A DNA stretch of 64,000 nt, from contig JAJTWY010000014.1 of assembly GCA_021463165.1 (NCBI GenBank), positions 1 to 64,000 on the forward strand, in the 5' to 3' direction. The translations under genes and the position numbers were made by a program. The notes beneath the pieces are model-generated. The model had not been told where the DNA came from, searched no databases, and saw nothing but the letters and a program-made list of their open reading frames with translations. Positions 6,976 to 15,653 of this stretch are shown here, piece after piece (the stretch's first letter is position 1; every line of letters begins with the position of its first letter). The DNA comes from Pyrinomonadaceae bacterium. GTDB taxonomy: Bacteria; Acidobacteriota; Blastocatellia; Pyrinomonadales; Pyrinomonadaceae.

Positions 6976-7649
6976 CGGAGATCGAGGATCGGCCAATCGT
7001 GCTGCAGCGCCGTTTGCTTAAGGCGAAAGTCGGGACACACTGCGACCGGATGGCCAACGATCGAGAGCATCGGCAGGTCAGATATACTATCCGAATAGGC
7101 GTAGCTGTCCGACAGATTGATATTCTCGCGTTCGGCAAACTCACGTATCCACTGGGCCTTCGTCGCCGAGGCCATCACCGGCGGCAGCACGCGACCCGTT
7201 GCGTAGCCGTTTACAAATTCCAGACGATTGGCGACATAATCGTCGATGCCTAGATGATCCATTAGCCGCTGGATCGTGAAGTCGAGAGCCCCTGTCAGAA
7301 CTACTTGACGCTGACCGATCTTTCTACCCGATCGGATCAGGTCGAAGGTGCCGGGGAAGATCGCAGGCTTCAGGACTCTTTCAAAAAGCTCATCCGAAAA
7401 ATATCGGAGGCGGTCCTGCGAAAAACCCTCATAGCTCCGAAAAAAGACCTCATTGAAAACGTTTCGTGAATATAGGTCGGTGATGCCGAAGAACGGCAGT
7501 TTTGCGAGGGTCCCTACGCTTTTCTTTGCGGTCTGGAACAGGCCCTGCTGACGTTTTGCATAGAAGGCCAGTGTATGTACCAGATTTGTACTGACCAGTG
7601 TTCCTTCAAGATCGTAAAATGCTGCCGGTTGTCCGTTTTTATTCATCAC
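6972..7649 (-). CDS. HAD family phosphatase (HAD-IB, SerB-like) with DxE motif I
   Basis: A 225-residue HAD-superfamily hydrolase. Motif I is FYDLEGTLV, with nucleophile D13 but Glu at position 15, where the canonical DxDGT has the acid/base Asp. Motif II is VLTGALD and motif IV is SDSISDLPML with the metal-binding Asp residues. The helical cap lies between about residues 25 and 95. This layout matches the HAD-IB group (phosphoserine phosphatase and relatives, and the HAD half of some acyltransferase fusions), so a small phosphate monoester is the likely substrate. The Glu may tune the general acid step but does not by itself prove inactivity. Translationally coupled to the downstream M28 peptidase. 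Confidence 0.78.
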   Translation of the reverse strand: MMNKNGQPAAFYDLEGTLVSTNLVHTLAFYAKRQQGLFQTAKKSVGTLAKLPFFGITDLYSRNVFNEVFFRSYEGFSQDRLRYFSDELFERVLKPAIFPGTFDLIRSGRKIGQRQVVLTGALDFTIQRLMDHLGIDDYVANRLEFVNGYATGRVLPPVMASATKAQWIREFAERENINLSDSYAYSDSISDLPMLSIVGHPVAVCPDFRLKQTALQHDWPILDLR

Positions 7650-7735
7650 GGCTTTGTGCTACCTTAATCAAACTTCTCCAAATTAGCAGAGTGCGTGTAA
7701 CAGAAATCTTAGCATGTTCGGCAAGGATTGTGCTT

Positions 7736-8521
7736 ATGAAAAACCCAACTCGACTGATTTTTGCAAGTTTTGTAATTACATTGTGGTTACAGTCGGCCTG
7801 CACGAAAACCGATGCGATCGACCCGCCGAGCCCGCCGATCAGTGCGGAGGTGATCGCCGCGTCACTCACCAACTCTGAGACGCTCTTCAAACAGCGTGAG
7901 GACGTCGCGAAGCTTCGCGAGGCCGTAGAACAACTCAGAAAGGCTCGCGACTATAGAAATCGCAATTTTCAGGTCGAGTGGAAATTCGCCAAATACAACT
8001 ACTTCCTTGGCACCCAATCTAATGACGAGGCTGAATCGACTAGGGCTTTCGAGGAAGGTCGGGACGCCGGAAAGATAGCTGCCGGCCTGGAACAACAAAA
8101 ACCGGAAGGCCATTTTTGGTATGGTGCCAATCTTGGAGAACTGGGGCGCAAGAATATGCTAACGGTTGGCATCAAGGCGATGCCAGAGGTTCGCGCTGCA
8201 ATGGAAAAGGTGATCGAACTGCAGCCAAACTACCAGGATTCCAACGCCTATGATGTTCTTGCTCAGATCGAGATGGAAACCCGCCTCATGGGCGGAAAAG
8301 CAGAACGAGCAGTCGAGATATTGGAAAATGCTATCGAAACAGAAACTAACAACATGAATCTTCACCTGCATCTCGGCGAAGCCTACCTCGCTCTAAAGAA
8401 AGAAGGGGAAGCACGAAAACATTTCGAAAGGGTTATCGCAATGAAACCGAATCCTGACTACATGATCGAATGTCGCCAAGCGGTTGAGAAAGCGAAGAAG
8501 CTGCTTGCTACGAGATTATGA
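7736..8521 (+). CDS. TPR lipoprotein, TatT-like
   Basis: A 261-residue exported helical-repeat protein. Residues 1-20 form a signal sequence with a near-lipobox (LQSAC), so a lipoprotein anchored at the membrane is likely. The rest is TPR-like helices; the middle (KPEGHFWYGANLGELGRK) and the C-terminal repeats (NNMNLHLHLGEAYLALKK, KHFERVIAMKPNPDY) resemble the T component associated with some TRAP transporters (TatT family). No TRAP transporter gene is near, so the family label is tentative. The ATG at 7736 is preceded by AAGGA at a suitable distance. Its stop overlaps the coaD start (ATGA at 8518-8521), giving translational coupling to coenzyme A synthesis, probably without functional meaning. 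Confidence 0.72.
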   Translation: MKNPTRLIFASFVITLWLQSACTKTDAIDPPSPPISAEVIAASLTNSETLFKQREDVAKLREAVEQLRKARDYRNRNFQVEWKFAKYNYFLGTQSNDEAESTRAFEEGRDAGKIAAGLEQQKPEGHFWYGANLGELGRKNMLTVGIKAMPEVRAAMEKVIELQPNYQDSNAYDVLAQIEMETRLMGGKAERAVEILENAIETETNNMNLHLHLGEAYLALKKEGEARKHFERVIAMKPNPDYMIECRQAVEKAKKLLATRL

Positions 8522-9021
8522 TCACTACCGTAAAACGAGCAATTTTCCCGGGATCCTTTGACCCGCTGACACACGGACATCTCGACATTATCAAACGTAG
8601 TTCGCCCATCTTTGACGAGATCGTCGTTGCCGTTTTGAATAATGCCGACAAACACCCGATGTTCTCGGTCGAGGAGCGCTGTGAAATGATCAGCGAGGTT
8701 CTGCCGACGGTCGATACCGGTGAATGCCGGATCCTGGTAGACAGTTTCTCAGGCCTGACCGCCGATTTCGCGAAGCGAGTGAATGCGACTGCGATAGTCC
8801 GCGGCATCCGCGCGGTTAGCGACTATGAATATGAGCTGAGAATGGCTCTGATGAATCGTCGGCTCGAACCCTCGATCGAAACGGTTTTCCTGATGGCCGG
8901 TGAAGAATACAGCTATGTGTCATCTACACTGATGAAACAGGTTTTTGAGCTTGGCGGACGGGTCGAAGGCCTTATACCCGAACTCGTTGAAGCTCGAATG
9001 CGCGAAAAGCTTTCCCGTTAA
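8518..9021 (+). CDS. coaD: Phosphopantetheine adenylyltransferase
   Basis: A 167-residue nucleotidyltransferase catalysing the fourth step of coenzyme A synthesis: 4'-phosphopantetheine plus ATP to dephospho-CoA and pyrophosphate. The N-terminal FPGSFDPLTHGHLDII contains the (H/T)xGH nucleotide-binding signature. Other hallmarks are VRGIRAVSDYEYELRMALMNR, the substrate-binding core, and the C-terminal EYSYVSSTLMKQVFELGG with the ISSTxxR-like loop (here SSTLMK). Length and architecture are standard for bacterial CoaD. It overlaps the upstream TPR lipoprotein stop by four bases. A small perfect hairpin follows its stop codon. Confidence 0.97.
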   Translation: MITTVKRAIFPGSFDPLTHGHLDIIKRSSPIFDEIVVAVLNNADKHPMFSVEERCEMISEVLPTVDTGECRILVDSFSGLTADFAKRVNATAIVRGIRAVSDYEYELRMALMNRRLEPSIETVFLMAGEEYSYVSSTLMKQVFELGGRVEGLIPELVEARMREKLSR

Positions 9022-9022
9022 G

Positions 9023-9040
9023 TCCTACAAATCTGTAGGA
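9023..9040 (+). terminator. Small hairpin after coaD, possible weak terminator
   Basis: TCCTACA (9023-9029), a 4-nt loop, and TGTAGGA (9034-9040) form a perfect 7-bp stem two bases after the coaD stop codon. No U-tract follows, so it is a weak intrinsic terminator at best and may instead stabilise the mRNA 3' end. Confidence 0.3.
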
Positions 9041-9125
9041 ACATCTGAGCGAAGCAATAGCTCGACCGCGGGCTTCCGTTTTATATCTCGGCCCTTCGCA
9101 TCCTCTGCGTTATTATATAAGCCAT

Positions 9126-10316
9126 ATGGTGAACTTCTCGGTTTCGGAACATGTGGCAAGAATGAAAGGGTCATCAACCCTCCTGGCGGCCCAGGCCGCG
9201 ACCGAGTTGCGTGCGCAGGGTGTTGACGTTATCGACCTTTCGGTCGGCGAACCGGATTTTGATACGCCACAGTTTATTAAGGACTACGCGGTTGAGGGCC
9301 TTAGCAAGGGTCTGACGAAATACACTGCAACCGCCGGCCTCGCAGATTTTCGTAGTGCGATCGGCGAGTTTTACGCGCATCAATTTGACGCGGAGCTCGC
9401 CGTAAGTGAGATCGCAGCTGCATGCGGAGGCAAACAGGCGCTGTTCAACGCCGCATGCTGCCTGCTCGATCCGGGCGACGACGTCCTGATCCCCAAGCCA
9501 TTCTGGGTCACTTTCCCCGAGATCGTTACGTTCTGCCGGGCTAACAGCATTTTCATCGAAACCGAAGATTCCGATTTTATCCTCACAGCCGATCAAGTTG
9601 CTGACTCGATCACGGACAAAACGAAGCTTCTCATCATAAATTCGCCAAACAATCCTACCGGCCGGGTTGTCCCGGCGGATGAAATGCGCCGCATCGTCGA
9701 GGTCTGCGCCGATCGGAATGTTTACGTCCTGACCGACGAGTGCTATTTGTTTTTCGCATACCCTCCGTCGCGACCGTTCTCGCTTGCCTGTTTGCCGCCT
9801 GATCTGCGTCGATATGTTTGTGTCGCAGGAAGCTTTTCCAAGACCTATGCCATGACCGGCTGGCGCGCGGGCTACACCATTGCAAACGAAGATTGGACAA
9901 AAGCGATGGTCAAGCTGCAGAGCCATTCGGCAACGCATCCGACATCGTTTGTCCAGTATGCGTGTGCGCGAGCCCTCCGCGATACCGAGGCCACTCTGGC
10001 GGCCGTTAGATCGATGACGGCTGAATACGAACGCCGTAGGAACTGGTTGATCCCGGCCCTGAATGAAATAAGTGGCTTCCGGTGTGCAATGCCGGAGGGC
10101 GCGTTCTATGCGTTCGTCGACGTGCGGGAAATGCTGGGTAATGAGTTCAGAACGTCCGCCGACGTTGCCAACAAGCTGCTAAGCGAAGCCCACATCGTCG
10201 TCACCGACGGCGAAGGCTTCGGAGCCGATGGCTTCCTCCGCATCTCATACGCCACCTCGCTCGACAACCTCAACCGCGCCGTAAATGCAATGAAGGAATT
10301 GTTCGGAACGAACTAG
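9126..10316 (+). CDS. Pyridoxal-phosphate aminotransferase (aspartate/aromatic type, class I)
   Basis: A 396-residue fold-type I aminotransferase of the thermophile-type aspartate aminotransferase group (Igamma-like). Hallmarks: the N-terminal DLSVGEPDFDTP loop, GGKQALFNAACCLLDPGD, the INSPNNPTGRV loop, DECYLFF with the PLP-binding Asp/Tyr, and SFSKTYAMTGWRAGY with the Schiff-base lysine at about residue 237. The C-terminal arm ends FLRISYATSLDNLNRAV with the substrate carboxylate Arg. It probably transfers the amino group between aspartate (or an aromatic or alanine donor) and 2-oxoglutarate; specificity cannot be fixed from sequence. A TATTATATAA stretch lies about nine bases before the ATG, so the transcript may have a very short or no leader. 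Confidence 0.92.
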   Translation: MVNFSVSEHVARMKGSSTLLAAQAATELRAQGVDVIDLSVGEPDFDTPQFIKDYAVEGLSKGLTKYTATAGLADFRSAIGEFYAHQFDAELAVSEIAAACGGKQALFNAACCLLDPGDDVLIPKPFWVTFPEIVTFCRANSIFIETEDSDFILTADQVADSITDKTKLLIINSPNNPTGRVVPADEMRRIVEVCADRNVYVLTDECYLFFAYPPSRPFSLACLPPDLRRYVCVAGSFSKTYAMTGWRAGYTIANEDWTKAMVKLQSHSATHPTSFVQYACARALRDTEATLAAVRSMTAEYERRRNWLIPALNEISGFRCAMPEGAFYAFVDVREMLGNEFRTSADVANKLLSEAHIVVTDGEGFGADGFLRISYATSLDNLNRAVNAMKELFGTN

Positions 10317-10406
10317 AAGGTTGGATCCGAGGATTTTGTCAGTTAGGGCTCAGCCTCTCTATCTTTATCTGGTTGCGTTCGATTGTCCATTCGATGGCAG
10401 AGCGCA

Positions 10407-11903
10407 TCAGTTCCCGCCGGTCATTAGGAGGCCGATGTCTTCGGTCGAGGCGACTTTGGGATCCACCTCGCCAACGATCCTGCCTTCTCGGATGACGAGG
10501 AGGCGGTCGGCCAGAGCCGTTACTTCTTCCAGCTCTGCAGATACAAGAAGAACTGCCGAACCGGCATCTCTCAATTCGATCAGCTTGCGATGAATAAACT
10601 CGATCGCCCCAATATCAACTCCGCGGGTGGGCTGGGAGACGAGCAGAAGCTTAGGCTTAAGACCGAACTCTCGGCCGATCACGAGTTTCTGTTGATTTCC
10701 ACCGGATAGCGATCTTGCCAACTGGTTCTCGTCTCCCGGACGGACGTCGAAATCCCGAATAATACCCTTGACATGTCTGGCCACCGCGGCACCATTGACC
10801 ATCCCAACTCCCGTCGCGATCGGCGGGCGATAGTGAACCCCCAAGATCGAGTTTTCGGAGAGGTCAGAACCGAGCAAAAGCCCTCGTTTATGGCGATCTT
10901 CGGGGATATGAGCAACCCCGAGTTCCTTTAATGCCCGTGCGGAGAGACTTGTCACATCGGTGCCGGAAAACCAAATCGACCCCGCCACGGGAACTGCAAG
11001 CCCTGCAAGCGCCTCGATCAACTCGGTCTGCCCATTGCCTTCGATACCCGCAATACCAACGATCTCACCCGCACGAACCGCAAATGAAACATCGTCGACA
11101 GCCAGCCCATGATTGCCCCGGACTTTCAGTCCTTTCACTTCAAGAACAGCATCGGCTGGATCCGCATCCGTCTTTTCAACACGTAGTAGGACGTCGCGAC
11201 CCACGATCATCCTTGCCAGTTCCTTGGCGTTCGTTTCACTCGTCCTAACATGTCCAACCGTTTTCCCGTCCCTCATTACGGTAACTTCGTCCGAGATCGC
11301 GAGCACCTCGTCGAGTTTGTGTGTAATGATGACTATTGTCTTTCCCTGTTCTTTCATTCGCCGAAGAATGGCGAAGAATTCCACGACCTCTTGCGGCGAG
11401 AGTACCGCGGTCGGCTCATCAAGTATCAGAAGATCAGCGTTGCGATAGAGGGCCTTAAGGAGTTCGACCCGCTGCTGCTGGCCAACCGAAAGATCTTCGA
11501 TAACCGAACGCGGATCGACGCCCAGCCTAAGTTCATCCGAAAGTGCCTGAATATCTGAATTGGCTTTCTCCAGATCAAGGTTCGCAGCCGAACCGGTCTC
11601 AGCACCGAGAATGATATTCTCAGCGACGGTCATCGTGTCAACAAGCATAAAATGCTGGTGCACCATGCCGATCCCGAGTGCGATCGCGTCATGGGGGCTA
11701 CGGATATTCACCGGCTTCCCGTCAAGCCATATTTCTCCTCCGTCGGCACTGTAAAAACCATAAACGACCTTCATCGCCGTCGATTTTCCAGCTCCGTTCT
11801 CGCCGACAATTGCGTGGATCGTCGCCTTATTAACCGTCAATGAGACGTCCTCATTAGCAACACAGTCACCAAATGTTTTTCGAATGTTCCTTAATTCAAG
11901 CAT
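10407..11903 (-). CDS. ABC transporter ATP-binding protein for nucleosides/sugars (BMP-linked, two ATPase domains)
   Basis: A 498-residue double ATPase of the RbsA/NupO/YufO type that would drive uptake through a membrane permease pair. Domain 1 (about 1-230) has a full Walker A (GENGAGKST), signature LSVGQQQR and Walker [10 protein letters not shown]. Domain 2 (about 250-498) has the family's usual degenerate Walker A ([11 protein letters not shown]), signature LSGGNQQK and [12 protein letters not shown]. It starts 7 bp after the BMP-type lipoprotein stop and belongs to the thymidine phosphorylase operon, which points to nucleosides as the cargo. The expected two permease genes are not downstream: the next gene (9126-10316) converges from the other strand. 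Confidence 0.92.
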   Translation of the reverse strand: MLELRNIRKTFGDCVANEDVSLTVNKATIHAIVGENGAGKSTAMKVVYGFYSADGGEIWLDGKPVNIRSPHDAIALGIGMVHQHFMLVDTMTVAENIILGAETGSAANLDLEKANSDIQALSDELRLGVDPRSVIEDLSVGQQQRVELLKALYRNADLLILDEPTAVLSPQEVVEFFAILRRMKEQGKTIVIITHKLDEVLAISDEVTVMRDGKTVGHVRTSETNAKELARMIVGRDVLLRVEKTDADPADAVLEVKGLKVRGNHGLAVDDVSFAVRAGEIVGIAGIEGNGQTELIEALAGLAVPVAGSIWFSGTDVTSLSARALKELGVAHIPEDRHKRGLLLGSDLSENSILGVHYRPPIATGVGMVNGAAVARHVKGIIRDFDVRPGDENQLARSLSGGNQQKLVIGREFGLKPKLLLVSQPTRGVDIGAIEFIHRKLIELRDAGSAVLLVSAELEEVTALADRLLVIREGRIVGEVDPKVASTEDIGLLMTGGN

Positions 11904-11909
11904 CTCCGA

Positions 11910-12968
11910 TCAATTGGCCATCGCATCCGTTACCTTGATCTCACCGCTGACGATCTTCTTCTTGGCTTCTTCGGCCTTGGCGATCACGTCTGCCGGTATC
12001 AGCGATCGGTTATTGTCATCGAGCGCGAAGCTCACGCCGTCTTTGTCCAGGCCGAAAGTGTGAAAGCCACCCTGGAATCGGTTCTCCAACACCTCCTTGA
12101 CCACATCATAGACGGCGTTATCGACCTCCTTGACCATTGAGGTGAGAACGAACCCGGGCTTGACGCCGTTTTGGTTCGAATCGACGCCGATCACAAATTT
12201 GTTCGCTTCTCCCTGGGCATTCTTTCCATACTGTTCAACGGCATCGAACGCACCAAGGCCCGAATTGCCGGCAGCCGTAAATATCACATCCGCCCCTTTT
12301 TCGATCTGCGCAAGCGAAAGTTCCTTCCCTTTTCCGGGATTGTTCCAGGCACCGTCGGTCACGCCAACATAGTTCGTAACTATCTTAATGTCAGGATTTA
12401 TCGACTTCGCCCCTTCTTCGTAACCTTTATTGAATCGATGGATAAGAGGAATATCCATCCCGCCGAGAAAGCCAAGAACTCCGGTCTTCGACTTAGAAGC
12501 GGCTATCATTCCGACGAGATATGAACCTTCATGTTCCCGGAAAACAAGCGAAGCAACATTCTTGACCGGCGTTTTTCCATCCTCTTCAAATATCACACCG
12601 TCAACGATCGCAAACTTATTGTTCGGATAATCGAGAGCGACCTTCTGCATGATCGGCCCCTGGGCAAAGCCGACGCCTATAATGAGATCGAAGTTCTTCT
12701 CGGCGAAGGCACGCATCGCGGGCTCGATGGACGTTGGATTGCCGGGCTCGACATCATATAGACACATATCAAGGTCCTTCTCAGCTCGTTTCACGCCTTC
12801 CCAGGCAGCTGCGTTGAATGAACGGTCATTCTTGCCTCCAATATCGAAGACGATCCCTACCTTGATCTTGCATCCTTCCTTCCGAGCTTCGGCATGGCGA
12901 GTACACGACGAGGCGAACAGGCCTATTGATACCACGACTATCAAAAAGAAAAGCTTACGAGTTCTCAT
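11910..12968 (-). CDS. BMP family nucleoside-binding lipoprotein
   Basis: A 352-residue solute-binding protein of the basic membrane protein (Bmp/PnrA/Med) family. Residues 1-22 are a signal peptide with a lipobox-like FASSC, giving a lipid-anchored protein. The family core is clear: KVGIVFDIGGKNDRSFNAAAWEG, DLIIGVGFAQ, FAIVDGVIF, ASLVFREHEGSYLVGMIA, GVLGFLGGMDIP, ADVIFTAAGNSGLGAFDA and the hinge GVDSNQNG. Such proteins bind purine or pyrimidine nucleosides with an Asp and aromatic residues near the N-terminus. It sits between thymidine phosphorylase (7-bp gap) and the ABC ATPase (7-bp gap), a capture, import and phosphorolysis order that supports nucleoside scavenging. Confidence 0.93.
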   Translation of the reverse strand: MRTRKLFFLIVVVSIGLFASSCTRHAEARKEGCKIKVGIVFDIGGKNDRSFNAAAWEGVKRAEKDLDMCLYDVEPGNPTSIEPAMRAFAEKNFDLIIGVGFAQGPIMQKVALDYPNNKFAIVDGVIFEEDGKTPVKNVASLVFREHEGSYLVGMIAASKSKTGVLGFLGGMDIPLIHRFNKGYEEGAKSINPDIKIVTNYVGVTDGAWNNPGKGKELSLAQIEKGADVIFTAAGNSGLGAFDAVEQYGKNAQGEANKFVIGVDSNQNGVKPGFVLTSMVKEVDNAVYDVVKEVLENRFQGGFHTFGLDKDGVSFALDDNNRSLIPADVIAKAEEAKKKIVSGEIKVTDAMAN

Positions 12969-12974
12969 ATGAAT

Positions 12975-14285
12975 TTAGACCGTCGCCCTTACCAACTTGG
13001 TTGTCCTAGTGATGTCCCGCGATATTTTATATGCGCTGCGAAGCTTTTCGCCAATGTGGGTAGATTGATTCTTGCGACAATGGACGATGCCAAGCTCGTC
13101 GCCCTTATTCACACGGTCGCCCACAGTTTTGATGCACTCATATCCGACCGCATGATCCACAGAATCTTCGGCCGTCAGGCGGCCGCCGCCGATCTCACAC
13201 ACAGCATTGCCAATGATCAGGCTATCAATGTCGCCTATGTAGCCGCTCGCCTCGGCGATCACAGCCACCTTGGTCAAGCCTTTTGTCAGAAGGCCTTCCG
13301 GCTTGTCGCAGATCTTGGGATCGCCGCCTTGGAGTTCAATGTTCAGGCGAAAACGCTCCAAGACCTCGCCTGTTGCGAGGGCCCGCCTGATCTTATCCTT
13401 TGCGGCCTCCATCGATCCCACAACCTTGCACTGAACAAGCAGCGTCGCGGTCAATTCCACTGACAACTCAAGTGTCGGCTGCATCACGTCGTCGGCCTCG
13501 CCGCGTAATATCTTGAGACACTCGTAAACTTCGAGTGAATTCCCGACATAACGACCAAGAGGCTGGTTCATCTCGGTAATGATCGCTTTCGTGTTAACCC
13601 CGAATGTCTTTCCCGTTTCGCACAGCGAATGCGCGAGCTTTAGTGTCTCAGCATACTTCTGGATGAAGGCACCTGAGCCGGTCTTAACATCGAGGACAAG
13701 TGCGTCGAGCCCCTCGGCGAGCTTCTTGGACATGATCGACGCGACTATCAAGGGAATATAAGGGACGGTTGCCGTTGCGTCGCGAAGCGCGTAGATCTTC
13801 TTGTCGGCTGGTGCGATCTGTTTGGTTTGGCCCGCGAGCGCAAAACCACACTTTTTGAGGATCTTCTTAAAAGTCGCAAACGGCAGGTTCACATCGAAGC
13901 CGGGAATAGATTCAAGTTTGTCGAGCGTCCCGCCGGTATGACCAAGGCCGCGGCCTGAGATCATCGGGACGGCAACACCGCAAACCGCAGCTAAGGGTGC
14001 AATGATCAGCGATGTCTTATCGCCAACACCTCCCGTCGAATGTTTGTCGCCCTTCGGCGCATCTATATCCGACAGATCCATGATCGTACCCGAATTCAGC
14101 ATCGCGCCGGTTATCGAATACTGCTCGCGGCGATTCAATCCGCGAATGAACATCGCCATTATCAAGGCTGTGATCTGATAATCGGTCCAGGTTCCGTCAC
14201 AAACTCCATCTATAAAAGTCGCGATCTCGCCATCGGACAATGCCTTGCCATCGCGCTTGATAGCGATTATTTCTTGAGGACGCAT
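12975..14285 (-). CDS. deoA: Thymidine / pyrimidine-nucleoside phosphorylase
   Basis: A 436-residue phosphorylase that splits thymidine (or uridine/deoxyuridine) with phosphate into base and (deoxy)ribose-1-phosphate. The phosphate-binding signature KHSTGGVGDKTSLIIAPLAA and SGRGLGHTGGTLDKLES are intact. The N-terminal helical domain (about 1-65) and the C-terminal domain with GGGRLTAEDSVDHAVGYE and GDRVNKGDELGIVHC match the full family length (433-440). I cannot separate the thymidine-specific from the broader pyrimidine type by eye. It heads the operon with the BMP lipoprotein and the ABC ATPase; a 128-bp gap separates it from ispF, so it may have its own promoter. Confidence 0.94.
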   Translation of the reverse strand: MRPQEIIAIKRDGKALSDGEIATFIDGVCDGTWTDYQITALIMAMFIRGLNRREQYSITGAMLNSGTIMDLSDIDAPKGDKHSTGGVGDKTSLIIAPLAAVCGVAVPMISGRGLGHTGGTLDKLESIPGFDVNLPFATFKKILKKCGFALAGQTKQIAPADKKIYALRDATATVPYIPLIVASIMSKKLAEGLDALVLDVKTGSGAFIQKYAETLKLAHSLCETGKTFGVNTKAIITEMNQPLGRYVGNSLEVYECLKILRGEADDVMQPTLELSVELTATLLVQCKVVGSMEAAKDKIRRALATGEVLERFRLNIELQGGDPKICDKPEGLLTKGLTKVAVIAEASGYIGDIDSLIIGNAVCEIGGGRLTAEDSVDHAVGYECIKTVGDRVNKGDELGIVHCRKNQSTHIGEKLRSAYKISRDITRTTKLVRATV

Positions 14286-14413
14286 AAAGAGTCAGTCGGT
14301 AACGATATTGATCCGGTCTTTCTCAGACCCGAGATTCAGATCTGTCAAGCACTACAATTTTCGCACAGAAATGGCCCATTTCTGAATCGCGCGGTTGCCG
14401 CGATCGAAAGCGT

Positions 14414-14893
14414 TCATGCCTTCTGAACCAGCAAGACGATAGCCTGGGCCCTGATCGCATCCCCGCCGCCTACGGCATCGACCATCTCTCCCGTCTTGGC
14501 CTTGACACTAACACGACCGATATCGACTCGCAGCAGGTTCGCAAGCCGGGCACGGATAGAGTGGATGTACGGCTGGAGTTTTGGTCGTTCAAGGTCAATT
14601 ACCGAATCTACATTGACGATTTCATAGCCTCGCTCAGCGGCCAGGCCAACGGCGTACGACAAGAACTCTGCGCTTTCCGCATTTCGCCACCGTTCGTCGG
14701 TGCTTGGAAAATGCGTACCAATGTCGCCCAATGCAAGAGCCCCTAGCACGGCATCTGTTGCCGCATGAAGCAGAGCATCCGCATCAGAATGTCCATAGGC
14801 GCCTACACCGGATTCTATCCGAACACCACCAACTACAAGCGGCCGTCCGGCCACGAGTCTATGAACGTCTGTACCGAAACCGATTCGATGCAT
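14414..14893 (-). CDS. ispF: 2-C-methyl-D-erythritol 2,4-cyclodiphosphate synthase
   Basis: A 159-residue enzyme of the non-mevalonate (MEP) isoprenoid pathway; it cyclises CDP-methylerythritol 2-phosphate with loss of CMP. Zinc ligands are visible in GFGTDVHRL (Asp-x-His) and in the HSDADALLHAATDAVLGAL block. The substrate loop DIGTHFPSTDERW and the C-terminal KAKTGEMVDAVGGGDAIRA with Lys-Thr-x-Glu complete the signature. Length is typical. It follows ispD by 29 bp on the same strand, so the two consecutive-pathway genes are probably one operon. Confidence 0.97.
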   Translation of the reverse strand: MHRIGFGTDVHRLVAGRPLVVGGVRIESGVGAYGHSDADALLHAATDAVLGALALGDIGTHFPSTDERWRNAESAEFLSYAVGLAAERGYEIVNVDSVIDLERPKLQPYIHSIRARLANLLRVDIGRVSVKAKTGEMVDAVGGGDAIRAQAIVLLVQKA

Positions 14894-14922
14894 ATCTAAG
14901 AAATTCCACGAATCCCAAGACC

Positions 14923-15603
14923 TTACTCGAGTTCGACCGCCAACACCGCCTCGGCAACGACCAAATCTTCCGGCCTCGTGATCTTGATGTTGCGTGAGCT
15001 ACCTTCGACGAATGCGATCGGATATCCAAGTTTTTCAACGAGGTAGCACTCGTCCGTCACCCCTTCACCAAGGTCGTCAACTTCGAGTGCCTTACGCAAT
15101 ACGTCCACGCTAAAGACCTGAGGAGTCAATGCCCGTCTGAGCCTATCACGGTCGAGCGTACCCGAGATCTCGTTGCCTCGCACCGTCTTGATCGTGTCGG
15201 TTACAGGAGCAACAAGACATGCGGCACCGGTTTCGGCCGCTTTCTGAATAGTCGCGGCGATCTCATCTACGCCGACCAGCGGACGGGCCCCGTCATGAAC
15301 TGCGACCAGAGTTGTTTCGCTTCCAACAGCTTCGAGGCCGTTGCGAACCGATCGTGCGCGAGTGCTCCCACCGGCGACAATTTTTCTTAGCTTCGTTATC
15401 TTCGGCCTGAAAGTCGAGGTCTCAAATTCCTGGATCGCGGCGGACGGCAACACCAGAACGATCTCATGCACGGACTCGCATCTTTCAAATTGTCTAAGGG
15501 TATGAACGATCAGAGGCCTGCCAAGAACCTCGATAAATTGCTTGGGCTGCCGCGACCCAAAGCGCGAACCGCTTCCGGCAGCAACGATGATAGCAGTATT
15601 CAC
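14923..15603 (-). CDS. ispD: 2-C-methyl-D-erythritol 4-phosphate cytidylyltransferase
   Basis: A 226-residue nucleotidyltransferase making CDP-methylerythritol from CTP in the MEP pathway. The CTP-binding N-terminal loop reads AAGSGSRFGSRQPKQF, with the conserved Gly-rich and Lys residues. Further signatures are VAGGSTRARSVRNGLEA, AVHDGARPLV and the late TDECYLVEKLG and GSSRNIKITRPEDL. The start codon is GTG at 15603. It lies between the PIN/TRAM membrane protein upstream (50-bp gap) and ispF downstream, the gene order of the Firmicute radA-disA-yacL-ispD-ispF cluster without disA. Confidence 0.96.
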   Translation of the reverse strand: MNTAIIVAAGSGSRFGSRQPKQFIEVLGRPLIVHTLRQFERCESVHEIVLVLPSAAIQEFETSTFRPKITKLRKIVAGGSTRARSVRNGLEAVGSETTLVAVHDGARPLVGVDEIAATIQKAAETGAACLVAPVTDTIKTVRGNEISGTLDRDRLRRALTPQVFSVDVLRKALEVDDLGEGVTDECYLVEKLGYPIAFVEGSSRNIKITRPEDLVVAEAVLAVELE

Positions 15604-15653
15604 AGGCAGTTAAGAGGCAAACACGGTCGTGTTCAAATCTCCGCTCTTAGCTT

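Noticed and set aside
6961..6996. M28 peptidase start at the longer position 6996.
   Set aside because: It would overlap the phosphatase by 25 bases and put polar residues before the signal peptide; the ATGA overlap at 6975 is better.
9023..9040. Hairpin after coaD as a full intrinsic terminator.
   Set aside because: The seven-base stem has no following U-tract; kept only as a low-confidence feature.
10407..11903. Second ATPase domain of the ABC protein as pseudo-active because of the missing Walker A Lys.
   Set aside because: The degenerate second Walker A is normal in this double-ATPase family.
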